Shown: positions 1-7,989 of the stretch, one piece after another
Layout: each line of letters opens with the position of its first letter
How positions within the stretch are numbered: the stretch's first letter is position 1
Notes under the pieces: generated by a model
What the model was told of the DNA's origin: nothing
Database searches by the model: none
The model's input: only the letters and a program-made list of their open reading frames with translations
Position numbers and translations under genes: made by a program
From: Actinotalea ferrariae
GTDB taxonomy: Bacteria > Actinomycetota > Actinomycetes > Actinomycetales > Cellulomonadaceae
Assembly: GCF_019733465.1 (NCBI RefSeq)
Contig: NZ_JACVQL010000033.1
Span: 1 to 64,000, forward strand
Reading direction: 5' to 3'
DNA length: 64,000 nucleotides

Positions 1-82
1 AACCGAGCCTCCACTGAACCCGGGGCGGTTCAAGCCGTCGGCCAGAAGTGGCCGGGGTGGGGCTGGTGCGGTGGGTCGTCAT
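1..82 (-). CDS. Partial CDS, N-terminus only, downstream end of Tad operon
   Basis: An ATG at 82-80 overlaps the TGA of the preceding TadG-like gene (ATGA arrangement) and has a GGAG ribosome-binding site about 7 bases upstream. The frame stays open for 27 codons to the window edge. The visible residues are polar and proline/arginine-rich, with no recognisable domain. It is read as the next gene of the Tad operon because of the translational-coupling overlap. Its function cannot be told from this fragment. Confidence 0.5.
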   Translation of the reverse strand, partial: MTTHRTSPTPATSGRRLEPPRVQWRLG

Positions 83-537
83 GGTCGGTCTCCGGTGACG
101 GCGTGGACGAGCGTGACCGAGGCGTGCCCGCTGACGGTGACCTGGGCGATCCCGATCAGGGAGACAAATGCGGTCGGGCGGGTCAGGGTGACGCTCACGT
201 TCAGGTCGCGTCCGTCGGGGGAGATGCCGACCTGGCCGGTGGCGCCCGCGACGGCGAGGTAGGCGTAGGCGGCGTCGACGGCGGCCTGCCGGTCCACCCG
301 CGCCGGTTCTCCACTCACGGCCGCGGCCACGTCGATCGCCTGCCCGCCGGCGCGGGCCGCCTCGGCGGCCAGGGCGTCGGCTTCCTGGACGGCGCGGACC
401 TTCAGGCCGCCGTCGGCGATCAGCCCGACGATCAGCAGCAGCCCGAGCATGCTGGCTGCGACGAACACCGAGATCGATCCGCGATCGTCCGCGTCGGCCG
501 TGATGTGCCGGCGCAGCCACTGCCGTGGCCGGTTCAT
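79..537 (-). CDS. TadG-like pilus assembly protein
   Basis: This 152-residue protein has a short basic N-terminus, then G-SISVF and a hydrophobic helix (about residues 20-42), the arrangement of TadG N-terminal (Flp pilus assembly TadG-like) domains. The residue at +5 of the presumed processing site is Phe rather than the Glu of true pseudopilins, as is usual in TadG. The remainder is an Ala-rich exported domain. Actinobacterial TadG proteins of this short type lack the long C-terminal vWA region of proteobacterial TadG. It overlaps the upstream TadE-like gene by 4 bases (ATGA), so the two are probably translationally coupled. Confidence 0.8.
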   Translation of the reverse strand: MNRPRQWLRRHITADADDRGSISVFVAASMLGLLLIVGLIADGGLKVRAVQEADALAAEAARAGGQAIDVAAAVSGEPARVDRQAAVDAAYAYLAVAGATGQVGISPDGRDLNVSVTLTRPTAFVSLIGIAQVTVSGHASVTLVHAVTGDRP

Positions 538-983
538 CGTGACCTGAACGTGTCGAGCGGGGAGATGCCCTCGGCGCTCATCGTCCTGCTGCCGGGCAGG
601 CCGGGGATGGCCAGGTCAGCCATCGAGACCGTGCAGCCGACGGCGACCCGCACGACGGCGTCCTGGCCCAGGGGTGCGCCGAACCCGGTGACGTCCACGC
701 TGACCGCTGTAGTGGTGCAGGTGATGCCGGCGGCGGTGAGCTCGCGGTCCGCGGCAGCCGCGGCGGCGCCGCGGGCCTGGTCGGGGGTGCGGGCCAGGGA
801 GGCGTCGCGGGCGGCGGACCGGGCGGCCTGCTCGACGGCGCCGGCCGCGACCTGGACGCGCCCGGCCAGGATCAGCGCCCCCAGGAGGAGCAGCAGCGCG
901 GGGGCGAGGATGGCCAGTTCGACTGTGACCGACCCGCGGTCCTCGCCGGTGGCGGGCAGGTGCCGGCGCAGGGTGCGGATCAT
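534..983 (-). CDS. TadE-family pseudopilin (second copy)
   Basis: This is a 149-residue protein. The start at 983 was chosen because it overlaps the upstream TadE stop (980) and removes a low-quality Arg/Pro N-terminal extension. Residues 17-42 carry the class III prepilin-like signature G-SVTVE followed by a long hydrophobic helix, so Glu+5 is present. The C-terminal part is an exported domain with two cysteines that could form a disulfide. TadE and TadF are minor pseudopilins that help assemble Flp pili at the membrane. The gene sits between TadE and TadG. Confidence 0.8.
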   Translation of the reverse strand: MIRTLRRHLPATGEDRGSVTVELAILAPALLLLLGALILAGRVQVAAGAVEQAARSAARDASLARTPDQARGAAAAAADRELTAAGITCTTTAVSVDVTGFGAPLGQDAVVRVAVGCTVSMADLAIPGLPGSRTMSAEGISPLDTFRSR

Positions 984-1399
984 GGTTGGTCGGGCCTGGT
1001 GAAGCGCTCGACGGGGCCCTGCGCGGACTGGACGATCAGCGGGCCGGGGACCAGGGGCAGCAGGGACAGTGACCGGCCGCGGACCTCGACGGCGACGTGT
1101 CCGGGGCTCGGGGTGATCGCGGTGACGGCCGGTTCCAGGAGTAGGTCCGCGGCGTGCTCGGCGAGGAAGGCTTCGGCGCGGGTTCGCCCGGCGTCCAGCG
1201 TGGCGCCCTGGGCGCGGCCCGTGGCGGCACCTTCGGCGGCGGCGGCCTGGGCCAGGGTGCGGGCGTGGAACCACAGGCCGTACTGCAGCAGGGCGACCAC
1301 GATGAGCAGCAGCACGGGGAAGACGATCGCCAGCTCGAGGCTGGCCGATCCTTCGTCGTTGCGCACGGCTGCGCGTAGCCGGGCGGTGGGGGTGGTCAT
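980..1399 (-). CDS. TadE-family pseudopilin
   Basis: A 139-residue TadE-like protein. The cytoplasmic N-terminus is basic and is followed by G-SASLE and a hydrophobic helix at about residues 20-42, giving the prepilin-peptidase-type site with Glu+5. The rest is a periplasm/exterior-facing domain of unknown fold. It starts two bases after the end of the pilin gene at 1402 and overlaps the next gene by 4 bases. No prepilin peptidase (TadV/CpaA) is present in this window, so processing would depend on a gene elsewhere. Confidence 0.85.
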   Translation of the reverse strand: MTTPTARLRAAVRNDEGSASLELAIVFPVLLLIVVALLQYGLWFHARTLAQAAAAEGAATGRAQGATLDAGRTRAEAFLAEHAADLLLEPAVTAITPSPGHVAVEVRGRSLSLLPLVPGPLIVQSAQGPVERFTRPDQP

Positions 1400-1401
1400 G
1401 G

Positions 1402-1608
1402 TCAGGTGATCTGGTCTAGGCGCCGGTTGACGGCGATCGTGACCACGGCGACCAGGGCGACGGCCACGGCGATCAGGCCCAGGATGATGATGACGTGCTC
1501 GAGGGTCGAGGCGCCGGCGTCGTTGGCGGGTCCGACCCGTTCGCGCACGATGCGGCGGGCGCCGGCGAGGTAGCCGGTCAGGACCGTGAGCATCACGGTG
1601 ATGGGCAT
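1402..1608 (-). CDS. Flp-type pilin-like small protein
   Basis: A 68-residue protein. The ATG at 1608 has a GGAAGG ribosome-binding site about 7 bases upstream. Residues 30-36 read D-A-G-ASTLE, a class IVb prepilin-like cleavage motif with Glu+5, followed by a hydrophobic helix (about 38-60) and a short basic tail. Length and architecture match actinobacterial Flp pilin homologues, which sit between TadC and TadE as here. It would be the major fibre subunit, or a membrane scaffold if the locus acts in secretion. Confidence 0.8.
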   Translation of the reverse strand: MPITVMLTVLTGYLAGARRIVRERVGPANDAGASTLEHVIIILGLIAVAVALVAVVTIAVNRRLDQIT

Positions 1609-1625
1609 GGTCGTTCCTTCCGTGG

Positions 1626-2522
1626 TCAGCCGAGCATGATGCGGACGAAGGCGGGGTAGGCGACCAGCGCCATGAAGCACAGGCCGAGCAGGGACACCGG
1701 GATGACCATGTGCTCGGACGCGGCGTTGGCGACGGCGACCTGCTCGGTGAGCAGCTGGGTGCGCAGGGACGCGGCGCGGGCGCGCAGGGTGGCGTAGACG
1801 GCGGCGCCGTCGTGCCCGGCGACGGCCATGATGTCGGCCAGGTCGCCGAGCTCGACGACGCCGGTGCGCCCGGCCAGGTCCGACAGGCCCGCCCAGGCGG
1901 GGCGGCCGGCGAGCTGGGCGCGGAGCAGTGCGTCGCGCAGGCGCGCGAACTCCGGGGACTGGCCGACGGCGGCGGCGCGGTCCAGGGCCTCGGTGGTGCC
2001 CGCGTCGGCCAGGCGTTCCAGGGCGACCAGGTCGATGTAGGCGCCGGTCGCCGCGCGCATCGCCGCCCGGGCCGCGGCGGCGTCGCGGCGGACCATCAGG
2101 TCCGGCACCCAGAACAGCACACCAGCCACGACCAGGCCCACGGCCAGGGGGACCGCGGCGGGGGCGCGGATGCCGGCAGCGGCGAGCAGCCCGGTCAGGA
2201 CGGTCGGGAAGACCAGGCCGAGCATGCCGTAGCCGAGCTTCTGGGCGGCCAGGTGCTCGACCGAGCGGTCCAGCATGCGCAGGTCCGCGGCGAACCGGGC
2301 CAGGCGGAGGCGGTCCGCGGCCCGGGGCAGCAGCACCCGCGCGACCCACCCGTGCAGGCCGGCCTGGGGGTCGGCGGGGGAGATGGTGGGGGCGTCGGGG
2401 TCGGGCAGCAGCAGGTGGACGGCGGCGGCGAGGTCGGGTCGCTGAGGTGTCAGGCCGGCCACGACCATGCCGATTCCTGCGGCGAGCAGCAGACCGGCGG
2501 CCAGGGCGAGGTAGGTCGTCAT
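1626..2522 (-). CDS. TadC-like inner-membrane platform protein (T2SS F family)
   Basis: A 298-residue membrane protein. The start at 2522 overlaps the stop of the upstream TadB gene by 4 bases (ATGA). Hydrophobic segments lie near the N-terminus (residues 1-22), in the middle (about 105-145) and at the C-terminus (about 270-298), flanking a helical cytoplasmic domain. This is the T2SS-F fold that forms, with TadB, the membrane platform beneath the CpaF ATPase. Order and overlap with TadB support the assignment more strongly than any single motif. Confidence 0.85.
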   Translation of the reverse strand: MTTYLALAAGLLLAAGIGMVVAGLTPQRPDLAAAVHLLLPDPDAPTISPADPQAGLHGWVARVLLPRAADRLRLARFAADLRMLDRSVEHLAAQKLGYGMLGLVFPTVLTGLLAAAGIRAPAAVPLAVGLVVAGVLFWVPDLMVRRDAAAARAAMRAATGAYIDLVALERLADAGTTEALDRAAAVGQSPEFARLRDALLRAQLAGRPAWAGLSDLAGRTGVVELGDLADIMAVAGHDGAAVYATLRARAASLRTQLLTEQVAVANAASEHMVIPVSLLGLCFMALVAYPAFVRIMLG

Positions 2523-3379
2523 CGCGCGTCCGTGTCCGGTGCCAGGAATCGGGAGTCGGCGGCGGGCAGGGTCAGGCGCCGCATCCACAGCAGGCAGCCG
2601 ATGAACGCCGCTGCAATGACGGCCAGGACGACCTGCCCGAGCGGCTCGCCGTACGGCGTCAGGTAGGAGCCGTTCACCGCGCCGACCGCGACCATCCCTA
2701 GGGTGATCACGGTGACGGCCTTGGCTGTGGTGCGGGGGCGGGCACGTTCGGCCTCGATCCGGCGTCGGGCTGCGACGTCCTCCCCGACGGACCCGGCGAC
2801 CCCGGCCAGCACCGAGGCCAGGCCCGGTCCACGGCGGTGCGCGGCGAGCATGAGCGCGGCGACGACGAGGTCACCGGCCGGGTCGTGCAGGTCGGTCGCG
2901 AACGCCCGGAGCGCGCGGTCGGTGGGCCACCGGGCGGCCAGGCGGGCGACCAGCGCGCCGACCTCGGTGCGCAGCGGCGCGGGGCACGACCGCGCGGTGG
3001 TGGTGATCGCCTGCTCCAGGCCAGCGCCGGTGGTCAGGACGTCGGACAGGCGCCGGGTCCATTCCTCGATCGCCTCGACCCGGGTGATCCGGGCCTGTGC
3101 GGCGCTGCTGGTGGCGAGCAGGATGGGCAGGCCCACGACGGTGGTCACGGTCAGCGCGGCGGCGACCGGCCACGGCGACAGCGCCCAGACGATCGCGCCG
3201 GCGCTCAGCGCGACCGGCCAGCGCCACCGCGCCCACCCTGTGCGTGGTGTGCCGATCACGCGGCGGCTGCGGCCAGGCAAGGCCGGCAGCATGTCGGGTG
3301 TCCCGCGCCACCCGGCGACGGCCAGCATGAGGCCGGCGATCGTGGCCGCGCCGGCCAGGCCGCCGAGCAGGGTTCTCAT
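2519..3379 (-). CDS. TadB-like inner-membrane platform protein (T2SS F family)
   Basis: A 286-residue protein starting at the ATG at 3379, which overlaps the CpaF-like gene stop (3376) in an ATGA arrangement. There are two N-terminal hydrophobic helices, a cytoplasmic helical domain containing an EAIEEWTRRL-type segment typical of TadB, then two C-terminal hydrophobic helices. TadB pairs with TadC and couples ATP hydrolysis by CpaF to pilin extrusion. The N-terminal stretch before residue 60 is less conserved in kind and may include a lost or modified helix. Confidence 0.85.
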   Translation of the reverse strand: MRTLLGGLAGAATIAGLMLAVAGWRGTPDMLPALPGRSRRVIGTPRTGWARWRWPVALSAGAIVWALSPWPVAAALTVTTVVGLPILLATSSAAQARITRVEAIEEWTRRLSDVLTTGAGLEQAITTTARSCPAPLRTEVGALVARLAARWPTDRALRAFATDLHDPAGDLVVAALMLAAHRRGPGLASVLAGVAGSVGEDVAARRRIEAERARPRTTAKAVTVITLGMVAVGAVNGSYLTPYGEPLGQVVLAVIAAAFIGCLLWMRRLTLPAADSRFLAPDTDAR

Positions 3380-4821
3380 CGGGGGTCTCCTTGGTGCAGG
3401 GGCCAGGGGGCCCAGGTGCCGGCGCGGTGGGCCAGCAGGCTCGGGTTGAAGCCGGCGCGGACCAGGCGGGCCAGGGACTCGGGGTGGTGCAGCGGGACGG
3501 CGCGTCCGTCCTCGCCTGGTCCGAAGACGGTCGTGGTGGTCGGCCGGGAGCCTTCGCCCAGGCCGTTGATCTCCACGACCTGGGAGACGAACCGGTGCTT
3601 GCCGCTCTGGTCGTCGAGGAGCTCGATGTGCACGATCAGGTCCACCGACCCGGCCAGCAGGCGGTAGGCGAACGTCTCGGTCATCTGGATGCCGGCGGAC
3701 AGGCACAGGGTGACGATCCGGTCGATGCCGTGCTGGGCGGTGCGGGCGTGCAGCGTGCACAGGGATCCGTCGCCGGTGGACATGGCCTCGAGCATGGGCA
3801 GGACCTCGGCGCCGCGGACCTCGCCGACGATGATGCGGCGCAGGTTCAGCCGCAGGGCGTCGGTGACCAGGTCCGAGAGCGTGACCTGCCCGGCACGGTG
3901 GCCGGCGGCGTCGGTCTCCGCGGAGCCCTCGCGCGCCTCCATCGGCACGACTCGGGGGTGACGGTCGGGAAGGTCGTCCAGGTGGAGCTCGTACTCCTTC
4001 TCGATGGTCGCGAACCGCTCCCGGGGACCGAACTCGTTGGCCAACGCCCGGATCAGGGTGGTCTTGCCGGCGTTCTGCAGGCCGGTGACGATGATGTTGC
4101 GCCCCGCCCGCACCGCCGCCCGCAGGAACGCGGCCAGCACCGAATCGAGGGTGCCGAGGCGGACCATGTCGTCCAGGTCGACATCACGCACCCGGTGGCG
4201 GCGGATGACCACCTGCGGGCGGGCGACCGTCCACGCCACGGCCGCCAGACGTGACCCGTCGGGCAGGCGCAGGTGCAGGGCAGGGTGGGCCGGGGAGAAC
4301 ATCCGCTCCGCGCCGCCGGCGCGGGCGGCGAGCAGCTGCAGGATCTCGATCAGCTCGGCGTCGGAGTCGGCGACCGGCGGGTGCTGGAGCTCGCGGCCGT
4401 CGGCATAGCAGACCCACACGTTCGCGTGCCCGTCGACCTCGATGTTCTCCACGTCGGGGTCGTCGACCAGCGGTTGCAGGCGCCCCAGGCCGAACAGGGC
4501 CGCCATCACGGCCGCGGAGGTGCGCAGCTCGGCCTGCCGCGACCACGTCGGTGACCCGGCCCGGACCCCGGCCCGCCGCCGCTCGGCGAGCTCGGCTGCG
4601 ATCAGACCCCTGGCCAGCTCACGGCGCGCCGCGTCGTCGCCCACGGGCTCGGCCTGCAACCGGGCGGCCAACGCCTCGGCGACCACGCGACGCACATCCG
4701 CCACCACCGCCGGGTCTGGGGCGTCCTGAGGGGCCGGTGGGGCCGGCACGGCGTGCAGCGGGCGCGACTCGGCGACGCCCGGGTCGGTGGCGTGCGGGTG
4801 CTGCTCGTCGCGTTCGGTCAT
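3376..4821 (-). CDS. CpaF/TadA-family secretion ATPase
   Basis: This 481-residue protein is the motor of the Tad system. Residues 100-230 form the N-terminal ATPase domain (N-I-E-V-D-G then a YADGRE strand). Walker A is at residues 247-254 (G-L-Q-N-A-G-K-T). The Walker B-like IIVGEVRG segment is near 330, and a GSLCTLHARTA His-box-like segment follows, all as in CpaF/VirB11-type ATPases. The ATG at 4821 overlaps the preceding gene's stop by 4 bases. The first 80 residues are Pro/Ala-rich and poorly conserved, normal for the actinobacterial branch. It is cytoplasmic and probably hexameric at the membrane. Confidence 0.93.
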   Translation of the reverse strand: MTERDEQHPHATDPGVAESRPLHAVPAPPAPQDAPDPAVVADVRRVVAEALAARLQAEPVGDDAARRELARGLIAAELAERRRAGVRAGSPTWSRQAELRTSAAVMAALFGLGRLQPLVDDPDVENIEVDGHANVWVCYADGRELQHPPVADSDAELIEILQLLAARAGGAERMFSPAHPALHLRLPDGSRLAAVAWTVARPQVVIRRHRVRDVDLDDMVRLGTLDSVLAAFLRAAVRAGRNIIVTGLQNAGKTTLIRALANEFGPRERFATIEKEYELHLDDLPDRHPRVVPMEAREGSAETDAAGHRAGQVTLSDLVTDALRLNLRRIIVGEVRGAEVLPMLEAMSTGDGSLCTLHARTAQHGIDRIVTLCLSAGIQMTETFAYRLLAGSVDLIVHIELLDDQSGKHRFVSQVVEINGLGEGSRPTTTTVFGPGEDGRAVPLHHPESLARLVRAGFNPSLLAHRAGTWAPWPLHQGDPR

Positions 4822-5576
4822 GGCGCCACCCCGGCCGGGAGACCGGCCATCAGAGTCGCGGCCAGGGCGCGGACCGAGCGCAGCAGCAGCGACCGCTCCC
4901 ACCGCCCGGTGAGGCTCTGACCGGCGTTCAGTGCCTCGGCGGACCGGGCGTCGAACGCGAGCATTGCCACCGGCACTGCCAGTGCCCGCTCGACCTCCCG
5001 TGCGGTGTAGGGGCGCCGCTCACCCACGACCGCGGGGACGGGGCGCGCTCGAGGTGAGCGCAACGCGGCCAGGCGGCGCACCGCCGCGGCGCTGGCCACG
5101 ACCGCCGGTACCGTCGGGGTCAGCGCCAGCCCCACGACGTCCGCCTCGCCAAGAAGGCTCGTCGGCTCCTCGGCATGGCCCAGACGCCCGGCGTCCACGA
5201 TCACGTCGGTGGACTGGTGGTGCAGGTCGACTGCCAGGTCTGGCAGCGCGGCCCACAACGCGGCCAGGGACCTAGCCTGGACCGGGTCGCTGACCCCGGG
5301 CAGAACCAGGCGGGCGGCGTCAGAGTCCAGGGCGACGCTGTGCGCGAGCAGGTCGGCGGCGCTCGGTGTGTGGACCTCGCCGGCCAAGGCGAGGACCCCG
5401 GCCTCGGTCGCGAACCCGGCGGCGAGCGCGCCGCCGAGCAGCCCCGAGCCGGACGGGTCGGCGTCGATGAGCACCACGCGGCGTTCGGTGACCTGCGGCC
5501 ACACCCACGCCAATGCCAGGGCGCTCGTGGTCACCCCGGGTGCCCCGGACGCTGAGCACAGCACCAGGCAGGTCAC
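4818..5576 (-). CDS. CpaE/TadZ-like ParA-family localisation protein with degenerate P-loop
   Basis: A 252-residue MinD/ParA-fold protein. The N-terminal loop reads SASGAPGVTTSAL where a deviant Walker A would normally be K-G-G-x-G-K-T, so both lysines are missing. Further on are LIDADPSGSG (the switch I Asp region) and a VDLHHQSTDVIVDAG strand. CpaE/TadZ proteins place the pilus machine at the cell pole, and several do not hydrolyse ATP, consistent with this degeneration. It overlaps both neighbours by 4 bases, so its stoichiometry is tied to the CpaF ATPase. Confidence 0.8.
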   Translation of the reverse strand: MTCLVLCSASGAPGVTTSALALAWVWPQVTERRVVLIDADPSGSGLLGGALAAGFATEAGVLALAGEVHTPSAADLLAHSVALDSDAARLVLPGVSDPVQARSLAALWAALPDLAVDLHHQSTDVIVDAGRLGHAEEPTSLLGEADVVGLALTPTVPAVVASAAAVRRLAALRSPRARPVPAVVGERRPYTAREVERALAVPVAMLAFDARSAEALNAGQSLTGRWERSLLLRSVRALAATLMAGLPAGVAP

Positions 5577-6241
5577 GGCTGGTCTCCGGCGTCCAGGAGC
5601 ACCAGCGCGAACCGGCCCGACGCCGCGCGGGTGGCCAGGTCCGGTCCGTCGCCCTGGTCGGCGGCGACGTCGAGCACGCGCAGCCCGTTCATGTCCGGCT
5701 CACCGATGCGCACCACTGTCGCCTCGAAGGTCCGCGGTGCCACGGGCAGCGGGTCCGACCCGGCTGACGGGGCATCGACCACCAGCAACCGGTCCCCGGC
5801 CCGAAGGCCACCGGCGGGCAGGCGCTCGGAGGTCACCGGCAGCGGTACCAGCACCTCGCCGTCACCTGGCGGGGCGTCGGCGGTGATCTGGGCGGGGGAC
5901 AGCAACGCCCCGGCCGGGAGGTCGGTCGCCGCCACCTGACCCAGCACGGCGTCCAGCTGGTCGGCGGGCACCGTGCCGACCAGGGTGTCGACCGCCACGG
6001 CCGTCAGGGTCAGGTCGCCGGCGACCAGTGCCTGCCCGTAGGGCACGTCGCGGGCCATCACGAGCACGTCGGTGCGCCCGCTGGCCGCGCCGACCAGCCA
6101 GGCGACCAGGGCTCCGGCCAAAGCGGTCAGCATCAGGCCGCCGGCGATGACTCCACGGCGGCGGCGCGGACGGGCGGCCGTCGGGTGAGGTGGTGCGGTG
6201 GTGCTCGCCGGGCGGATCCCGGTGGACGTCGTGGTGGCCAT
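5573..6241 (-). CDS. SAF-domain protein (CpaB/RcpC-like)
   Basis: A 222-residue protein with a basic Pro-rich N-terminus, one transmembrane helix (about residues 31-52) and then a SAF domain. The SAF core shows VLVMARDVPYGQAL and an LPAGALLSPAQI segment, as in CpaB/RcpC proteins that line or anchor the Tad channel. It lies between the exported PKD-like gene and the CpaE gene, the usual actinobacterial order. No outer-membrane secretin is expected in this Gram-positive setting, and none is seen. Confidence 0.8.
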   Translation of the reverse strand: MATTTSTGIRPASTTAPPHPTAARPRRRRGVIAGGLMLTALAGALVAWLVGAASGRTDVLVMARDVPYGQALVAGDLTLTAVAVDTLVGTVPADQLDAVLGQVAATDLPAGALLSPAQITADAPPGDGEVLVPLPVTSERLPAGGLRAGDRLLVVDAPSAGSDPLPVAPRTFEATVVRIGEPDMNGLRVLDVAADQGDGPDLATRAASGRFALVLLDAGDQP

Positions 6242-6268
6242 GAGGTGCCCCCTGCACGCTGGTGCTGC

Positions 6269-7201
6269 TCAGCCGGTGACGAGTACCTGCAGCTCGCCGA
6301 TGCGGACCGTGGTCGTCGAGGTCCGGGTCACGGTCAGCGACCCGGACGTACCGCCACCGGCCCAGGTGACCTGCCAGGTCGTGGTCGCGGTGACGGGGTA
6401 GGCGTCGCCCGGCTGCCCGGCCGACGAGCGCTCGTAGATGTACTCGCACGTCGGGGAGTGCACCGCGCCCTCGGTGTAGGGGGTGCCCGGCCCGGTGCAC
6501 ACGCGCGTGTGACCGTCGCCCATGTCCCACACGATCTGCGTCGCTTGGGCGCGGGCTGTGACCGAGAGCCCGGGCACCGACGCGGTCGCCGAGTTCGGCC
6601 CCCACGTGGTCGGCGTGACCTCGGTCCACAACCACACCGGAATCCCGACCAGACCCATCTCGTCTGAGCTGATCGTCAGGCGGATCGCCGGACCCGCCAG
6701 GCGCATCTGGTCGACGGCCCGCTGCGCCATCTGCGCCGGGGTGATCCCCACGTCACCCGAGCCGGGCGGCGGCGTCGCCCGCCACACCCACCCACCCGCG
6801 GACCCCCCGAACGGCAGGCCCCCGCAGGTCACTGCGTAGATCGCGCCGTCCGGGTAGTGACCCTCCCACATCGGGTTTGACGGGTCGGGCTGGGGTGAGA
6901 GCTCGTCGTAGTAGCAGCCGTCGACGTCGTTGAACCACCCGAACGCCTCAGAGAAGCAGGGCACGGTCGCGCCGCCGGCGGCTGTGCAGACACGCGCTGT
7001 GCCGGTGTCGCCGGCGTCGGACGAGCCGCCCGGGGTACCGCTCCCGATGACGATCACGATGCAGGTCTGATTGTGCGGGTCGCAGATGACCTCGGCCGCC
7101 GTCGGAACCATCGACCCGACTGCTGGGCCGGCTGCGAAGAGAGGGAGCATCGCTGACACGGCGAGCGTCAGAACCAACTTGATGATGCGGCGGGTCAGCA
7201 C
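6269..7201 (-). CDS. Exported PKD-like protein of the Tad locus
   Basis: The GTG at 7201-7199 was chosen because it overlaps the stop of the upstream lipoprotein gene and gives a typical signal peptide (basic LTRRIIK start, hydrophobic core, cleavage near residue 28). The mature 280 residues contain many paired cysteines and a PKD-like segment with WDMGDGH, GPGTPYT and YIYERSSAG, ending in a strand-rich TTTVRIGE motif. This family recurs next to actinobacterial Tad genes and is thought to act at the cell surface. The role as a pilus-tip or wall-channel component is inference. Confidence 0.7.
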   Translation of the reverse strand: MLTRRIIKLVLTLAVSAMLPLFAAGPAVGSMVPTAAEVICDPHNQTCIVIVIGSGTPGGSSDAGDTGTARVCTAAGGATVPCFSEAFGWFNDVDGCYYDELSPQPDPSNPMWEGHYPDGAIYAVTCGGLPFGGSAGGWVWRATPPPGSGDVGITPAQMAQRAVDQMRLAGPAIRLTISSDEMGLVGIPVWLWTEVTPTTWGPNSATASVPGLSVTARAQATQIVWDMGDGHTRVCTGPGTPYTEGAVHSPTCEYIYERSSAGQPGDAYPVTATTTWQVTWAGGGTSGSLTVTRTSTTTVRIGELQVLVTG

Positions 7202-7782
7202 GGCGTGTCTCGATCCACGACCGACGTTCGGATGGTCCAACGATCCATGTAGAAGTACGCGGTTGAGACCGTCAGTACCTCGCTGGCTTGACCCGGCGCG
7301 GCCGCCGACTCTCCGGTGTCGCGAAACATGGGCTGCCAGTCGCCCACGTCGACGCAATCCGTGATGGTCGCGGTCCCCTCGACACCGGGGACGACCTCGG
7401 AGACGGTGGGATCAGTGATTGGCTCGCCGACCATCACGATGCGGTTCGACCGATAAGTCAGGACGGTTGAATAGACATCGGTCAGCGCGGTGTCGACCGC
7501 GTACGCCTCGAGTGCCGTACCGGGCTCGACGGCCGGGTCGGCAAGGATCGCGACCTTCGTGGCCCAGTAGCCCCGGTAGGCCTCCAGAATCGCGGCCTCA
7601 GCTGTTGAGACCTCCGGATCCACGCTGGGCGTCGGCCTCTCGCTGGCCGACGGAGTCGTGGTGGGCGTGCTCGTGGTGGGCGTCGGCGGGACCTCGTCTG
7701 CCGGTGTGCAGCCCGCAACAAGGGTGGCGGTGAGCACGACGAGCGCCCCCGCGATGACCTTGGACGAGTTGTTCAGCCACAT
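7195..7782 (-). CDS. Putative lipoprotein, first gene of the Tad operon
   Basis: A 195-residue protein starting at the ATG at 7782. The N-terminus is a lipoprotein signal with lipobox L-V-A-G-C at about residues 19-23, followed by a Thr/Pro/Ser linker typical of wall-spanning lipoproteins. The C-terminal 130 residues look like an NTF2-like/SnoaL fold (helix AAILEAYRGYWATK, then strands), common in exported actinobacterial proteins. It overlaps the PKD-like gene by 7 bases. Function unknown; linked to the pilus locus by operon structure. Confidence 0.7.
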   Translation of the reverse strand: MWLNNSSKVIAGALVVLTATLVAGCTPADEVPPTPTTSTPTTTPSASERPTPSVDPEVSTAEAAILEAYRGYWATKVAILADPAVEPGTALEAYAVDTALTDVYSTVLTYRSNRIVMVGEPITDPTVSEVVPGVEGTATITDCVDVGDWQPMFRDTGESAAAPGQASEVLTVSTAYFYMDRWTIRTSVVDRDTPC

Positions 7783-7989
7783 GATCGGCCGCCTGTCCTC
7801 GGCGCGCCGCCCCCGGGCGCACCGTGGTCGAAGGCCCCATGACACACCCTCGCGTGACTGTGCTGCAACCACTTGTCGGAGCGGGTGGATGACGCTGCGA
7901 CCGTCCGCCCGTCGTGAGTCCCCATGCATGTATGGGTGCGCGAAGACGACCAACATGGGGCCGGGACAAGGTTCGCTTCACGGGCGCCG

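Noticed and set aside
1710-2666. Long plus-strand open frames opposite the Tad genes
   Set aside because: High-GC antisense shadows: Gly/Arg/Pro-rich products, no ribosome-binding sites, no domains, while the minus strand holds recognisable Tad proteins.
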